A stretch of 64,000 nt of DNA, from contig NZ_FOIJ01000016.1 of assembly GCF_900111745.1 (NCBI RefSeq), positions 62,001 to 126,000 on the forward strand, read 5' to 3'. This stretch comes from Stigmatella erecta. Its GTDB lineage: Bacteria > Myxococcota > Myxococcia > Myxococcales > Myxococcaceae. A program made the translations under genes and the position numbers. The notes under the pieces were generated by a model. That model was not told the origin of the DNA. It saw nothing but the letters and a program-made list of their open reading frames with translations, and did no database searches. Positions 7,846-16,745 of this stretch are shown piece after piece; the stretch's first letter is position 1, and each line of letters opens with the position of its first letter.

Positions 7846-9837
7846 ATGTCTGGACGCCAGATCGGCAACAGGTACCTCTTGGAGCGGAGGATCGCCGACG
7901 GCGGGATGGGCACCATCTGGGTGGCCCTCGACGCGCAGCTCCAGCGCCGGGTGGCGCTCAAGCTGATGGCCCTGGGGCTGCCGGCCTCCGCCCAGGCCCG
8001 CTCCCAGTTCGAGCAGGAGGCGCGCACCATCGCCCAGCTCCAGAACCCCCACGTCGTCCAGGTGCACGACTACGGGGTGGACGGGGACACGCCCTACATC
8101 GTCATGGAGCTGCTGGAGGGCGAGGACCTGGAGACGCGCCTGGGGCGCCAGGGCCGGCTGCCCACCGCGGCGGTGGCCACGCTGGTGCAGCAGGTGGCGC
8201 GCGCGCTGGCCGCGGCGCACGCGGCGGGCATCGTCCACCAGGACCTGAAGCCCGCGAACCTCTTCCTGGCCCGGGTGGACGCCGAGGAGGTGGTGAAGGT
8301 GCTGGACTTCGGCCTGGCCCGGCTGGGCGCCGGGGCCCAGGCGGCCGCGCGGCCTCCCGACAAGGTGATGGGCACCCCGCGCTACATGAGCCCCGAGCAG
8401 CTCCGGGGCGAGCCCCACGTGGACCACCGCAGTGACGTGTGGTCGCTCGCGGTGGTGGCCTACCGGGCGCTCACCGGCCACTTCCCCTTCTCCGGGGACA
8501 TGCTCGGCGAGGTGCGCCGGGGCACCCCCGTCCAGGTGGCGCCCCCGTCCCAGGCCCTGCCCGCGCTGGGCAAGGAGCTGGATGCGCTCTTCGTCCAGGC
8601 GCTGGAGGAGGCCCCGGCGCGCCGCTTCCAGTCCGCGCTGGAGTTCTCCTCGGCCTTCGCCTCGCGGGTGGAGACGCGCCGCCGGGCCGCCAAGGTGCTC
8701 GTCATCGACGACGAGCCGAGCACCGAGGTGATGATGCGCCAGCGCTTCCGCAAGCTGATCCGCGAGGCGCAGTACGAGTTCCTCTTCGCCAGCGACGGGC
8801 TGGAGGGGCTGGCCATGTTGCGCCAGCACCCGGACACCGACGTCGTCCTGTCCGACATCAACATGCCGAACATGGACGGCATCACCTTCCTGTCCCAGGT
8901 GAGCGAGGTGAACCCGCTGGTCAAGGTCATCATCGTCTCGGCCTACAGCGACATGGACAAGATCCGCCAGGTCATCCACCGCGGGGCCTTCGACTTCCTG
9001 GTGAAGCCCATCGACTTCGCGGACCTGGAGGCCACCATCGCCAAGGCGCTGCGCAGCGCCACCGAGCTGCGCGAGCTGGTGCGCTCCACGGAGGAGAACC
9101 AGCTGTTGCGGCTGTTCGTGCACAAGAGCCTGCTGGAGCGCGTGGCGCCGCTGTTGCCGGGCCACGGCAGGGTGCTCAGCGAGCGGGACGAGGCCACGGT
9201 GGCCTTCATGGACGTGCCGGGCTTCGTGACGCAGGCGCGCCAGGAGCACCCGGAGCGGGCGCTGGGGCGGCTCAACGCCGTGCTGGACGTGGTGGTGCCC
9301 GAGCTGACGGGCCGGGGCGGCGTGGTGGACCGGTTCATCGGGGATGCGGTGATGGTGGTGTTCCGCGGCCCCCAGCACCTGAGCCGCGCCCTGGAGGCGT
9401 GCCTGGCGGCCCGGCGGCAGCTCCGGGAGATGACCTTCCGCCATGGCGAGCAGTCCGCCTACGCGCAGGGCATCCGCATCGGCCTGGACTCGGGCGAGGT
9501 GCTCTGCGGCAGCGTGGGCACCCGGAAGCTGGGCCGCCTGGACTATACCGTCATCGGCGAGGCGGTGAGCGTCGCGGCGCGGCTGGCCCTGGTGGCCGCG
9601 AAGGAGCAGCTGCTCATCACCGAGACGCTGCGGCAGCGGCTCGGCGGCACCATCGAGTCCGTGCGGCTGGAAGGCCGGACGCTGCCGGGCGCCTCCGCGG
9701 AGCTGCTCCATGACGTGGTGGGCCGGCAGGAGGAGCGCCCCTCGCGGGCGGCCGACACGGCCACCGTGGAGGTGAAGACGCCGAAGGAGTCCCAGGAGTC
9801 CGGCACGCTCGCCGTCCACGTCGCGAAATCAGGGTAG
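7846..9837 (+). CDS. Ser/Thr protein kinase - receiver - class III nucleotide cyclase fusion
   Basis: A 663-residue cytoplasmic signalling protein. Residues 1-270 are a Hanks-type kinase: glycine loop (IADGGMG), VALK lysine, catalytic loop HQDLKPAN (His131, Asp133; HQD in place of HRD), LDFG at about 152-155, and GTPRYMSPEQ. Residues 284-405 are a CheY-like receiver (VLVIDDEP, phospho-acceptor Asp337 in LSDINMPNMDG, VKP lysine). Residues about 440-600 are a class III adenylate/guanylate cyclase domain with both metal aspartates (FMDVPGF, DRFIGDAVMVVF). The next gene encodes a histidine kinase, a plausible phosphodonor for the receiver. The start at 7846 removes a poorly conserved 24-residue extension from the ATG at 7774. 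No membrane segment is visible. Confidence 0.85.
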   Translation: MSGRQIGNRYLLERRIADGGMGTIWVALDAQLQRRVALKLMALGLPASAQARSQFEQEARTIAQLQNPHVVQVHDYGVDGDTPYIVMELLEGEDLETRLGRQGRLPTAAVATLVQQVARALAAAHAAGIVHQDLKPANLFLARVDAEEVVKVLDFGLARLGAGAQAAARPPDKVMGTPRYMSPEQLRGEPHVDHRSDVWSLAVVAYRALTGHFPFSGDMLGEVRRGTPVQVAPPSQALPALGKELDALFVQALEEAPARRFQSALEFSSAFASRVETRRRAAKVLVIDDEPSTEVMMRQRFRKLIREAQYEFLFASDGLEGLAMLRQHPDTDVVLSDINMPNMDGITFLSQVSEVNPLVKVIIVSAYSDMDKIRQVIHRGAFDFLVKPIDFADLEATIAKALRSATELRELVRSTEENQLLRLFVHKSLLERVAPLLPGHGRVLSERDEATVAFMDVPGFVTQARQEHPERALGRLNAVLDVVVPELTGRGGVVDRFIGDAVMVVFRGPQHLSRALEACLAARRQLREMTFRHGEQSAYAQGIRIGLDSGEVLCGSVGTRKLGRLDYTVIGEAVSVAARLALVAAKEQLLITETLRQRLGGTIESVRLEGRTLPGASAELLHDVVGRQEERPSRAADTATVEVKTPKESQESGTLAVHVAKSG

Positions 9838-9873
9838 GCCCGGGCCGTCCAGGCCCAGGGCAGTGGCACACAC

Positions 9874-9903
9874 AAGGCCCTCTTTCCCGCGGAAGAGGGC
9901 CTT
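9874..9903 (+). terminator. Perfect 11-bp inverted repeat between two signalling genes
   Basis: Arms 9874-9884 and 9893-9903 (aaggccctctt / aagagggcctt) are perfectly complementary around an 8-base loop. It begins 36 bases after the upstream stop and ends 22 bases before the next start. There is no T-run, so it is not a classic intrinsic terminator; it may stall transcription, stabilise the 3' end, or act as a leader hairpin for the downstream gene. Confidence 0.5.
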
Positions 9904-9925
9904 CACGGTTCACAGGGGGTCCACC

Positions 9926-12900
9926 ATGCGCAATCCGCCAGGCTTCACCATCTCCGAGGTGCTCCAGTCGGACGAGACCGGCTGGCTCGCGCGCGCCGAG
10001 CGTCACCAGCAGCGGGTGCTCGTGCGCATGCCCCAGGAGGAGTTTCCCTCCCTGGAAGAGCTGGCCCGGCTGAAGTATGGCCACGAGCTGAGCGCGGGCC
10101 TGGACACGCCGGGCATCGTCCAGGTGCTGGACCTGACGCGCCACGGCAACAGCGTCATCCAGACGATGGACGACTTTGGCGGCGTGCCGCTGAAGACGTA
10201 CCAGGCGCAGGCCAGCGGCTCGATCAAGGGCGTGCTGGAGATTGGCCTCCAGCTGGCCAAGGTGGTGGGCGAGCTGCACCGCCGCCGCATCATCCACAAG
10301 AACCTCCAGCCGGCCTCCATCCTGGTGCACCCGCGCACGCGGGAGACGCGGCTGTTCAACTTCGACATCGCCTCGCGCCTCAACGTCGAGAACCCGGACT
10401 TCATCTCCCCCGAGCAGCTCGACGGCAACCTCGCGTACATCTCCCCCGAGCAGACGGGGCGGATGAACCGCAGCCTGGACTACCGCACGGACCTGTACTC
10501 GCTGGGCGTCACGCTCTACGAGCTGCTCACCGGCCAGCTGCCCTTCCAGGCCACGGACATGATGGCGCTCGTCTACAGCCACCTGGCCGTCACCCCGGCG
10601 GCCCCGCACCTGCTGCGCCCGGAGATTCCGCGCGCGCTCTCCGCGGTGGTGATGAAGCTCCTGGCGAAGAACGCGGATGACCGCTACCAGAGCGCCTACG
10701 GGCTCTCCATGGACCTGAAGCTGTGCCTGGAGCAGCTCGCCTCCCTGGGCACCATCCCCGACTTCCACCCGGGCGAGCAGGACGTCTCGGCCACCTTCCA
10801 CATTCCGCAGAAGCTCTATGGCCGCGAGGTGGACGCCGCCCGGCTGGACGACGCCTTCAACCGCGTCTGCCAGGAGGGGCGCACCGAGCTGCTGCTCGTC
10901 ACCGGCTACTCCGGCGTGGGCAAGTCCTCGCTCGTCCATGAAGTCCACCTGCCGCTCGTGCGCCAGCGCGGCTACTACGGCGCGGGCAAGTTCGATCAGC
11001 TCCAGAACGCCCCGTACGCGGCGTGGATTCAGGCCTTCGACGGGCTCATCCGCCAGCTGCTCGCCGAGAGCGAGGAGCGCATCGCCTCCTGGAAGCAGCG
11101 GCTGCTCGCGGCGCTGGGGGACAACGGCCGGGTGGTGACGGACCTGATTCCGCAGATGGAGCTCATCATCGGCCCGCAGCCGCCCGTGCCGCCGATGCTC
11201 GCCACCGAGTCCCAGAACCGCTTCAACCTGGTGTTCCAGCAGCTCGTGGCCTGCTGCGCGAGCGCCGAGCACCCGCTCGTGCTGTTCCTGGACGACTTGC
11301 AGTGGGCGGACGCCGCCTCGCTCTTCCTGCTGCAGCGCGTGGCCGCCGACCCCAGCATCCGCTCCCTGCTGGTGATTGGCGCCTACCGCGACAACGAGGT
11401 GCGCGCCGGGCACGCGCTGCTGTCCGTGCTGGGCGAGCTGCGCCGCGAGGCGGCCGTCACGGAAATCTCCCTGAGCCCGCTGGGGGTGCACAGCACGCAG
11501 CAGCTGCTGGCGGACACCGTGGACCGGCCCGTGGAGGAGGTGGCCGAGCTGGCGCAGCTCGTCTTCAAGAAGACGCAGGGCAACCCCTTCTTCCTCGCGC
11601 AGTTCATCCGCTCGCTGAACGCCCGGGGCCTGCTGACGTTCGACCCGGAGCGGGGCCGCTGGCAGTGGGACCTGGAGCAGATTCAGGGCGAGTCCATCAC
11701 GGACAACGTGGCGGACCTCATGGCCGAGCGCATCGCCAGCCTGCCCGAGGCGGCGCGCGAGGCGCTCAAGCGCGCCTCCTGCATCGGCAACCGGTTCAGC
11801 CTGGACCTGCTGGCGGCCATCAGCGGCCAGGCGCCGGAGCAGACGGCCGTCACCCTGTGGGACGCGGTGCAGACGGGGCTGCTCCTGCCCATCGGCAACG
11901 CCTACAAGTACGTGCACAACAGCGGCGCCTGGCCCACCTCGGCGTCGCCCGGGGAGACGCGCTACGAGTTCCTCCACGACCGCGTGCAGGAGGCCGCCTA
12001 CGCCCTGATGACCAAGGACGTGCGCGAGCAGCTCCACCTGCGCATCGGCCGGCTGCTGCTCCAGAACACCCCGGAGGACCAGCGCCCGGCGGCCATCTTC
12101 GACATCGTCAACCAGCTCAACCAGGCCGAGGAGCTGATCGACTCGCTGGAGGAGCGCGAGGAGCTGGCCAAGCTCAACCTGCTGGCGGGCATCCGCGCCA
12201 AGGCCTCCACCGCGTACATCGCGGCCCTCAAGTACCTGCGCGTGAGCACCCGGCTGCTGCCCAGCAGCATCTGGGAGCGCCAGTACGGGCTGGCGCTGGC
12301 GCTGCACAAGAACCTCTCGGAGAGCCACTTCCTCGTGGGGCAGTTCGAGGACGCGGAGAAGGGCTTCCGGCTGGTGCTGGAGCGCGCGAAGTCGCCCGAG
12401 CAGAAGCATGAAATCTACCACCTGATGATCGAGCTGTTCGTGAGCCGCGGACAGTACATCCAGGTGATTCAGCCCGCGCTGGAGGGGATGAAGGTGCTGG
12501 GGCTGGAGATTCCGCAGGACGCGGAGGCCATCGCCGCCGCCGCCGCCCGGGAGAAGCAGACGCTGGAGGCGGACCGGGCCGCGCGCCCCATCGCCAGCCT
12601 GGCGGGGCTGCCCGAGGCGACCGACCCGATGGAGCGGGCGCGCATCCTGCTCTTCTCCCAGGCGCTGAGCTACGCGGCGTACACCCACCCGCACCTGTTC
12701 GCGTTGATGTCGCCCCTGGCGCTCAACCGCGCGCGGGCGCATGGCCACGCGCCGGGCTCGGCCACCTCCTACGCCATGTACGCCCTGGGCCATGGCCCCG
12801 CCACGGGCGACTACGCCCAGGCCCACGAGTACGGGCGCCTGGCGCTCACCCTGGCCGAGAAGGTGGGCAGCCGCAGCGAGCCGCCCCTGGCGCAGTTCAT

Positions 12901-15268
12901 CTTCGCCGCCTACCCCAACCCGTGGTGCCGCCCGTTCGAGTCCTCCCTGCGCCTGCTGGACCAGGCCTTCCAGGGCTGCCTCGCCAACAACATGCTCGTC
13001 TGGGCCTCGCAGTGCTCGCTGCACTTCGGGGTGCTGGGGCAGCTGGGCAAGGAGGACCTGGAGACGCAGCACGGGCGCCTGCAGCGGCACGTGGACTTCT
13101 ACCGCCGCAGCGGCTCGCAGTACCTCTGGTCCATCCATCAGATCCGCGTCTCCCAGCGCAGCCTGCTGCGGCTGATGGACGCGGCGCCGCCCTCGGACGG
13201 GCTGGAGTGGCCCAGCGAGGACGCGCTGGTGGAGAAGCTGGAGAACCCCTCGGTGCTCAGCGCCGCGTACATCATGTGGATGCGCTCGGCGTTCCTGATG
13301 GACGACACCGCCGGGGCGCTGGGCTACCTGCGCAAGGCGGAGCCGCGGCTGGGGCTGGCGTACGGGTGGGTCATCCAGTCCGAGTTCCAGTTCTACCAGG
13401 GGCTCCTGCTGGCGGCGCTCTACCCCCAGGCCACGGCCGAGGAGAAGGCCGCCACCGCGAAGACGCTGGCGGAGAGCATCGGGAAGTTCGCGGGCTACCG
13501 GAAGCTGTGCGCCGAGAACTTCCAGCACAAGCACCTGCTGCTCCTGGCCGAGCAGGCCCGCATCTCCGGGGCGGACGGCCAGGCGATGGCGCTGTATGAC
13601 GAGGCCATCGAGGCGGCGGCCCGGGCGGAGCTCTCCCAGGACGAGGCGCTGGCCAACGAGCTGGCGGCGCGCTTCTACCTCTCCCAGGGCCGCAAGCGCG
13701 TGGCGCGCACGTACCTGGAGGACGCGCACCACGCCTACGGCCGCTGGGGCGCGCACGGCAAGGTCGCCGCGCTGGAGCGCCAGTACCCGGAGCTGCTGGG
13801 GGCGGACACGGCCGCCGCGCAGGGGACGAGCACGGCCGGCGAGACGCTGGACCTGTCCACGGTGCTCAAGGCCTCCCAGGCCATCTCCGGGGAAATCGTC
13901 CTCCAGGAGCTGCTCGAGAAGCTGATGCGCATCAGCCTGGAGAACGCGGGCGCGCAGCGCGGCGTGCTGCTGCTCCGGGGCGAGAACCCGCTGGTGGTGG
14001 AGGGCCAGCTCGGCGAGGACGGCGTCACCGAGGTGAAGGTCCGCGCCGCCACGCCGGAGCTGCCCGGGGACGTGCCGGCCACCATCGTCCGGTACGTGGA
14101 GCGCACCGGCGAGCGCGTGGTGCTGAAGGAGGCCACGCGCGAGGGGCACTTCCAGATGGACGCGTACATCGCGGGCCAGCGGCCCCGCTCGGTGCTGTGC
14201 CTCCAGGTGATGAAGCAGAAGCAGCCCCTGGGGGTGCTCTACCTGGAGAACCGGCTGGTGGCGGGGGCCTTCACCCCCAAGCGCTGCCGGTTGCTGGAGG
14301 TGCTCTCGGCCCAGGCCGCCATCTCGCTGGAGAACGCGCGGCTCTACGACACGCTGGATCAGCGGGTGCGCGAGCGCACGCGGGAGCTGCGCGCGAGCAA
14401 CGAGGAGCTGTCCCACACGCTCAAGCAGCTCAAGCAGATGCAGGCGCAACTCGTCATGAAGGAGAAGCTCGCCTCGCTGGGCGCGCTCACCTCGGGGGTG
14501 GCCCACGAGCTGAAGAACCCCCTGAACTTCATCAAGAACTTCGCGCTGCTCTCGGTGGACCTCGCCCAGGAGCTGCAGGAGCTGCTGGCCGACCCCTCGA
14601 AGCTCCAGAGCCCCACGGACCGGGACGCGCTGACGGAGCTGTCCACCTCGCTCAAGGAGAACGCGGCGCACATCAGCGAGCACAGCACGCGCGCGGACTC
14701 CATCGTGCACTCGATGCTGGAGCTGTCGCGCACGGGCCGGGGCGGGCCCCTGGCGGAGGTGAACCTGCACGACTTGCTCAAGCAGTCCGTGGAGCTGGCC
14801 CGCCAGGAGTTCCGCATGGCGCACCCCGCCTTCGAGGTGGCGGTGCAGACGCACTTCGACGGCGAGCTGCCGCCGGTGGAGGTCATGCCCCAGGCGCTGG
14901 GCCGGGCGCTGCTCAACCTGGTGAACAACGCGTGCTACGCCATCGAGGCCCGGCGCAAGAAGGGCGAGGCGGGGTTCATGCCCGAGCTGTCCGTGCGCAC
15001 GCGCAACCTGCAGAACGCGGTGGAGATCCGCATCCGGGACAACGGCACGGGGATTCCCGAGAGCATCCGGGGCAAGATTTTCAATCCCTTCTTCACCAGC
15101 AAGCCCACCGGCCAGGGCACGGGCCTGGGGTTGGCCATCGGCCATGACATCATCGTCCAGGGCCACGGCGGCACGTTGGACTTCACCACCGAGGAGTGGA
15201 AGTACACCGAGTTCGTCGTCACGATTCCCCGGCGCACGCCGTCCTCCGCCCCGGGCGAGGGCGACTAG
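9926..15268 (+). CDS. Pseudokinase / AAA-type ATPase / GAF / sensor histidine kinase hybrid
   Basis: A 1780-residue protein of the three-part Ser/Thr-kinase/ATP-binding/histidine-kinase type common in myxobacteria. Residues 1-270 have a protein kinase fold (SLGVTLYELLTGQLPF). All three key positions are altered: VLVR where VAIK is expected, HKN (124-126) for HRD, and NFD (145-147) for DFG, so it is probably a pseudokinase. A STAND/AAA ATPase follows, with Walker A GYSGVGKSS near 328 and Walker B LFLDDLQWAD, then a helical repeat region. A GAF-like domain (about 1310-1480) and a coiled coil lead into a histidine kinase: H-box GVAHELKNPLNF, N-box LLNLVNNACYAIE, and GTGLGLAIGHD. The start at 9926 has a strong AGGGGG upstream. 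Its stop shares CTAG with the convergent P450 gene. Confidence 0.88.
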   Translation: MRNPPGFTISEVLQSDETGWLARAERHQQRVLVRMPQEEFPSLEELARLKYGHELSAGLDTPGIVQVLDLTRHGNSVIQTMDDFGGVPLKTYQAQASGSIKGVLEIGLQLAKVVGELHRRRIIHKNLQPASILVHPRTRETRLFNFDIASRLNVENPDFISPEQLDGNLAYISPEQTGRMNRSLDYRTDLYSLGVTLYELLTGQLPFQATDMMALVYSHLAVTPAAPHLLRPEIPRALSAVVMKLLAKNADDRYQSAYGLSMDLKLCLEQLASLGTIPDFHPGEQDVSATFHIPQKLYGREVDAARLDDAFNRVCQEGRTELLLVTGYSGVGKSSLVHEVHLPLVRQRGYYGAGKFDQLQNAPYAAWIQAFDGLIRQLLAESEERIASWKQRLLAALGDNGRVVTDLIPQMELIIGPQPPVPPMLATESQNRFNLVFQQLVACCASAEHPLVLFLDDLQWADAASLFLLQRVAADPSIRSLLVIGAYRDNEVRAGHALLSVLGELRREAAVTEISLSPLGVHSTQQLLADTVDRPVEEVAELAQLVFKKTQGNPFFLAQFIRSLNARGLLTFDPERGRWQWDLEQIQGESITDNVADLMAERIASLPEAAREALKRASCIGNRFSLDLLAAISGQAPEQTAVTLWDAVQTGLLLPIGNAYKYVHNSGAWPTSASPGETRYEFLHDRVQEAAYALMTKDVREQLHLRIGRLLLQNTPEDQRPAAIFDIVNQLNQAEELIDSLEEREELAKLNLLAGIRAKASTAYIAALKYLRVSTRLLPSSIWERQYGLALALHKNLSESHFLVGQFEDAEKGFRLVLERAKSPEQKHEIYHLMIELFVSRGQYIQVIQPALEGMKVLGLEIPQDAEAIAAAAAREKQTLEADRAARPIASLAGLPEATDPMERARILLFSQALSYAAYTHPHLFALMSPLALNRARAHGHAPGSATSYAMYALGHGPATGDYAQAHEYGRLALTLAEKVGSRSEPPLAQFIFAAYPNPWCRPFESSLRLLDQAFQGCLANNMLVWASQCSLHFGVLGQLGKEDLETQHGRLQRHVDFYRRSGSQYLWSIHQIRVSQRSLLRLMDAAPPSDGLEWPSEDALVEKLENPSVLSAAYIMWMRSAFLMDDTAGALGYLRKAEPRLGLAYGWVIQSEFQFYQGLLLAALYPQATAEEKAATAKTLAESIGKFAGYRKLCAENFQHKHLLLLAEQARISGADGQAMALYDEAIEAAARAELSQDEALANELAARFYLSQGRKRVARTYLEDAHHAYGRWGAHGKVAALERQYPELLGADTAAAQGTSTAGETLDLSTVLKASQAISGEIVLQELLEKLMRISLENAGAQRGVLLLRGENPLVVEGQLGEDGVTEVKVRAATPELPGDVPATIVRYVERTGERVVLKEATREGHFQMDAYIAGQRPRSVLCLQVMKQKQPLGVLYLENRLVAGAFTPKRCRLLEVLSAQAAISLENARLYDTLDQRVRERTRELRASNEELSHTLKQLKQMQAQLVMKEKLASLGALTSGVAHELKNPLNFIKNFALLSVDLAQELQELLADPSKLQSPTDRDALTELSTSLKENAAHISEHSTRADSIVHSMLELSRTGRGGPLAEVNLHDLLKQSVELARQEFRMAHPAFEVAVQTHFDGELPPVEVMPQALGRALLNLVNNACYAIEARRKKGEAGFMPELSVRTRNLQNAVEIRIRDNGTGIPESIRGKIFNPFFTSKPTGQGTGLGLAIGHDIIVQGHGGTLDFTTEEWKYTEFVVTIPRRTPSSAPGEGD

Positions 15269-16614
15269 GCCCGCACGGCGTCAACCTCCACCCGCGTCCC
15301 GCCGCGGGGCCCCACGGTGATGCCCTCCAGGGCCGCGGGCGGGGGCGTGGGGCGCGTCAGGCGCAGCCGTGTCTGGCCAAGCACGTGGGCCAGCACGGCT
15401 TTCAGCTCGTGCAGCGCGAAGGGCAGCCCCACGCAGCGGCGCAGCCCGCCGCCAAAGGGCAGCCACGCGGCGGGGTCCGGCTTGGCCTCCAGGAAGCGCG
15501 CGGCCTGGAAGCGCGTGGGCTCGGGGTAGACGTCCGCCCGGCGCTGGGCCAGGTAGCTCGTGGGCACCAGCTTGGTGCCCACCGGGAAGGTGATGCCCTG
15601 GAGCGTGAAGGGCTGCACCGCGCGCCGCGCCATGCCCAGAATGGGCACCACTGGAAACAGGCGCAGCACCTCCTTGATGGCGGAGTCCAGGCGCCCCAGG
15701 TGCTCCAGGTGCGCCGCGGCCGGAGGCTGCCCGCCGGTGACGCCCTGGAGCTCCTCCTCCACCCACGCCCGCTCCTGGGGGTGGGAGAGCAGGGCCTCGA
15801 AGGCCCAGCACAGGGAGGTGGCCGTCGTCTCGTAGCCCGCGAACAGCAGCATGAGGAGCAGGTCCTTCAGCTCCTCGTCGCTCAGCGCCTTGTCCTCGCT
15901 GGGGGCGGTCATCAGCCGGGAGAGCAGATCCTGGCGCCCGGCGGCATTGCCCGCGCGGCGGCGCCGGGCCACCTGCGCCATGACCAGCTCCGCCAGTGTA
16001 CTCAGGTCGCGGTGGTAGCCTTTCCAGGGGGTGAGGGGCCCGAAATCTCTCCGGAGCGCGGGCACCATGAGCAGGGTTCCAAAGGGAGACGCGGACCAGT
16101 CCACCATGGTGCGCGCATGGCGGCTGGCGAGCGCGAGCTGGGCGGGATCCTCCAGGCCCAGCAGGGCGCGCAGAATGACCTCCAGCGTCAAGGCCTCCAT
16201 TTCCTGGCGCAGGGACAGGGTGGTTCCGGGGCGCCAGCGGCGGGTGCGGCGCGCGGCCACCTCCAGAATCATGTCCGTCCACGCATAGGACTGCTCACCC
16301 TGGAACAGGGGCACGGACAGACGCCGCAGCTTCAGGTGGCTGGGCCCATCGAGCACCGAAATGGAGCGCTCGCCAAACAGGGGCCGGAAAATGTCATTGG
16401 CCTCGCCCAGGCGCAGCTCCTCGGCGCTGGCGGCGAAGAGGCGGCGAATGCTGTCGGGGCGGCTCACGCAGACAAGCGGTCCCAGGATAGGGAAACGCAC
16501 GGTGAAGAGATCGCCGTAGCGGCTTGCGCATTCATCGAGAAACGCAAAGGGCTGGAAGCGGTACCGGGCAATCTGAAGAACCGCCGGGAGACCAGGCCCA
16601 GGAACGAGATGCAT
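15265..16614 (-). CDS. Cytochrome P450 monooxygenase
   Basis: A 449-residue soluble P450. It has the N-terminal PGPG hinge without a membrane anchor, the I-helix oxygen-binding AGYETTATS, the ExxR pair (KEVLRLFP), and the haem loop PFGGGLRRCVGLPFA with Cys394 as thiolate ligand. It should hydroxylate or epoxidise a substrate using redox partners encoded elsewhere; none is in this window. It lies divergent from the methyltransferase and next to the NRPS/PKS genes, so a tailoring step on that product is the natural guess, though P450s also occur alone. A TTGACC-17-TACGAG promoter ends 6 bases before the ATG, suggesting a leaderless transcript. Confidence 0.92.
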   Translation of the reverse strand: MHLVPGPGLPAVLQIARYRFQPFAFLDECASRYGDLFTVRFPILGPLVCVSRPDSIRRLFAASAEELRLGEANDIFRPLFGERSISVLDGPSHLKLRRLSVPLFQGEQSYAWTDMILEVAARRTRRWRPGTTLSLRQEMEALTLEVILRALLGLEDPAQLALASRHARTMVDWSASPFGTLLMVPALRRDFGPLTPWKGYHRDLSTLAELVMAQVARRRRAGNAAGRQDLLSRLMTAPSEDKALSDEELKDLLLMLLFAGYETTATSLCWAFEALLSHPQERAWVEEELQGVTGGQPPAAAHLEHLGRLDSAIKEVLRLFPVVPILGMARRAVQPFTLQGITFPVGTKLVPTSYLAQRRADVYPEPTRFQAARFLEAKPDPAAWLPFGGGLRRCVGLPFALHELKAVLAHVLGQTRLRLTRPTPPPAALEGITVGPRGGTRVEVDAVRA

Positions 16615-16620
16615 TGCGCC

Positions 16621-16649
16621 CTCGTAAAGTCCACGGTGACGCGGGTCAA
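16621..16649 (-). promoter_or_regulatory. Sigma-70-type promoter of the P450 gene, probably leaderless
   Basis: On the minus strand, TTGACC (16649-16644) and TACGAG (16626-16621) are separated by exactly 17 bases. Only 6 bases separate the -10 element from the ATG at 16614, so the transcript would start at or next to the start codon. No ribosome binding site fits between them. The same -10 hexamer at the same spacing occurs before rpmH. Confidence 0.5.
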
Positions 16650-16745
16650 GGTCTGTTCACATGAATTGACGTGAGCGGTCTCAATCTGTTACTGCCGTTG
16701 CCGTCACGTGCTCTCAGCACCGCGCGCCCAGTGCCAGGAACATCA

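Noticed and set aside
9617-15166. 1849-codon minus-strand open frame opposite the large sensor protein
   Set aside because: It mirrors the true gene, is rich in His/Leu/Gln/Arg/Val and shows no domain; the plus-strand frame has clear kinase, ATPase and histidine kinase motifs.
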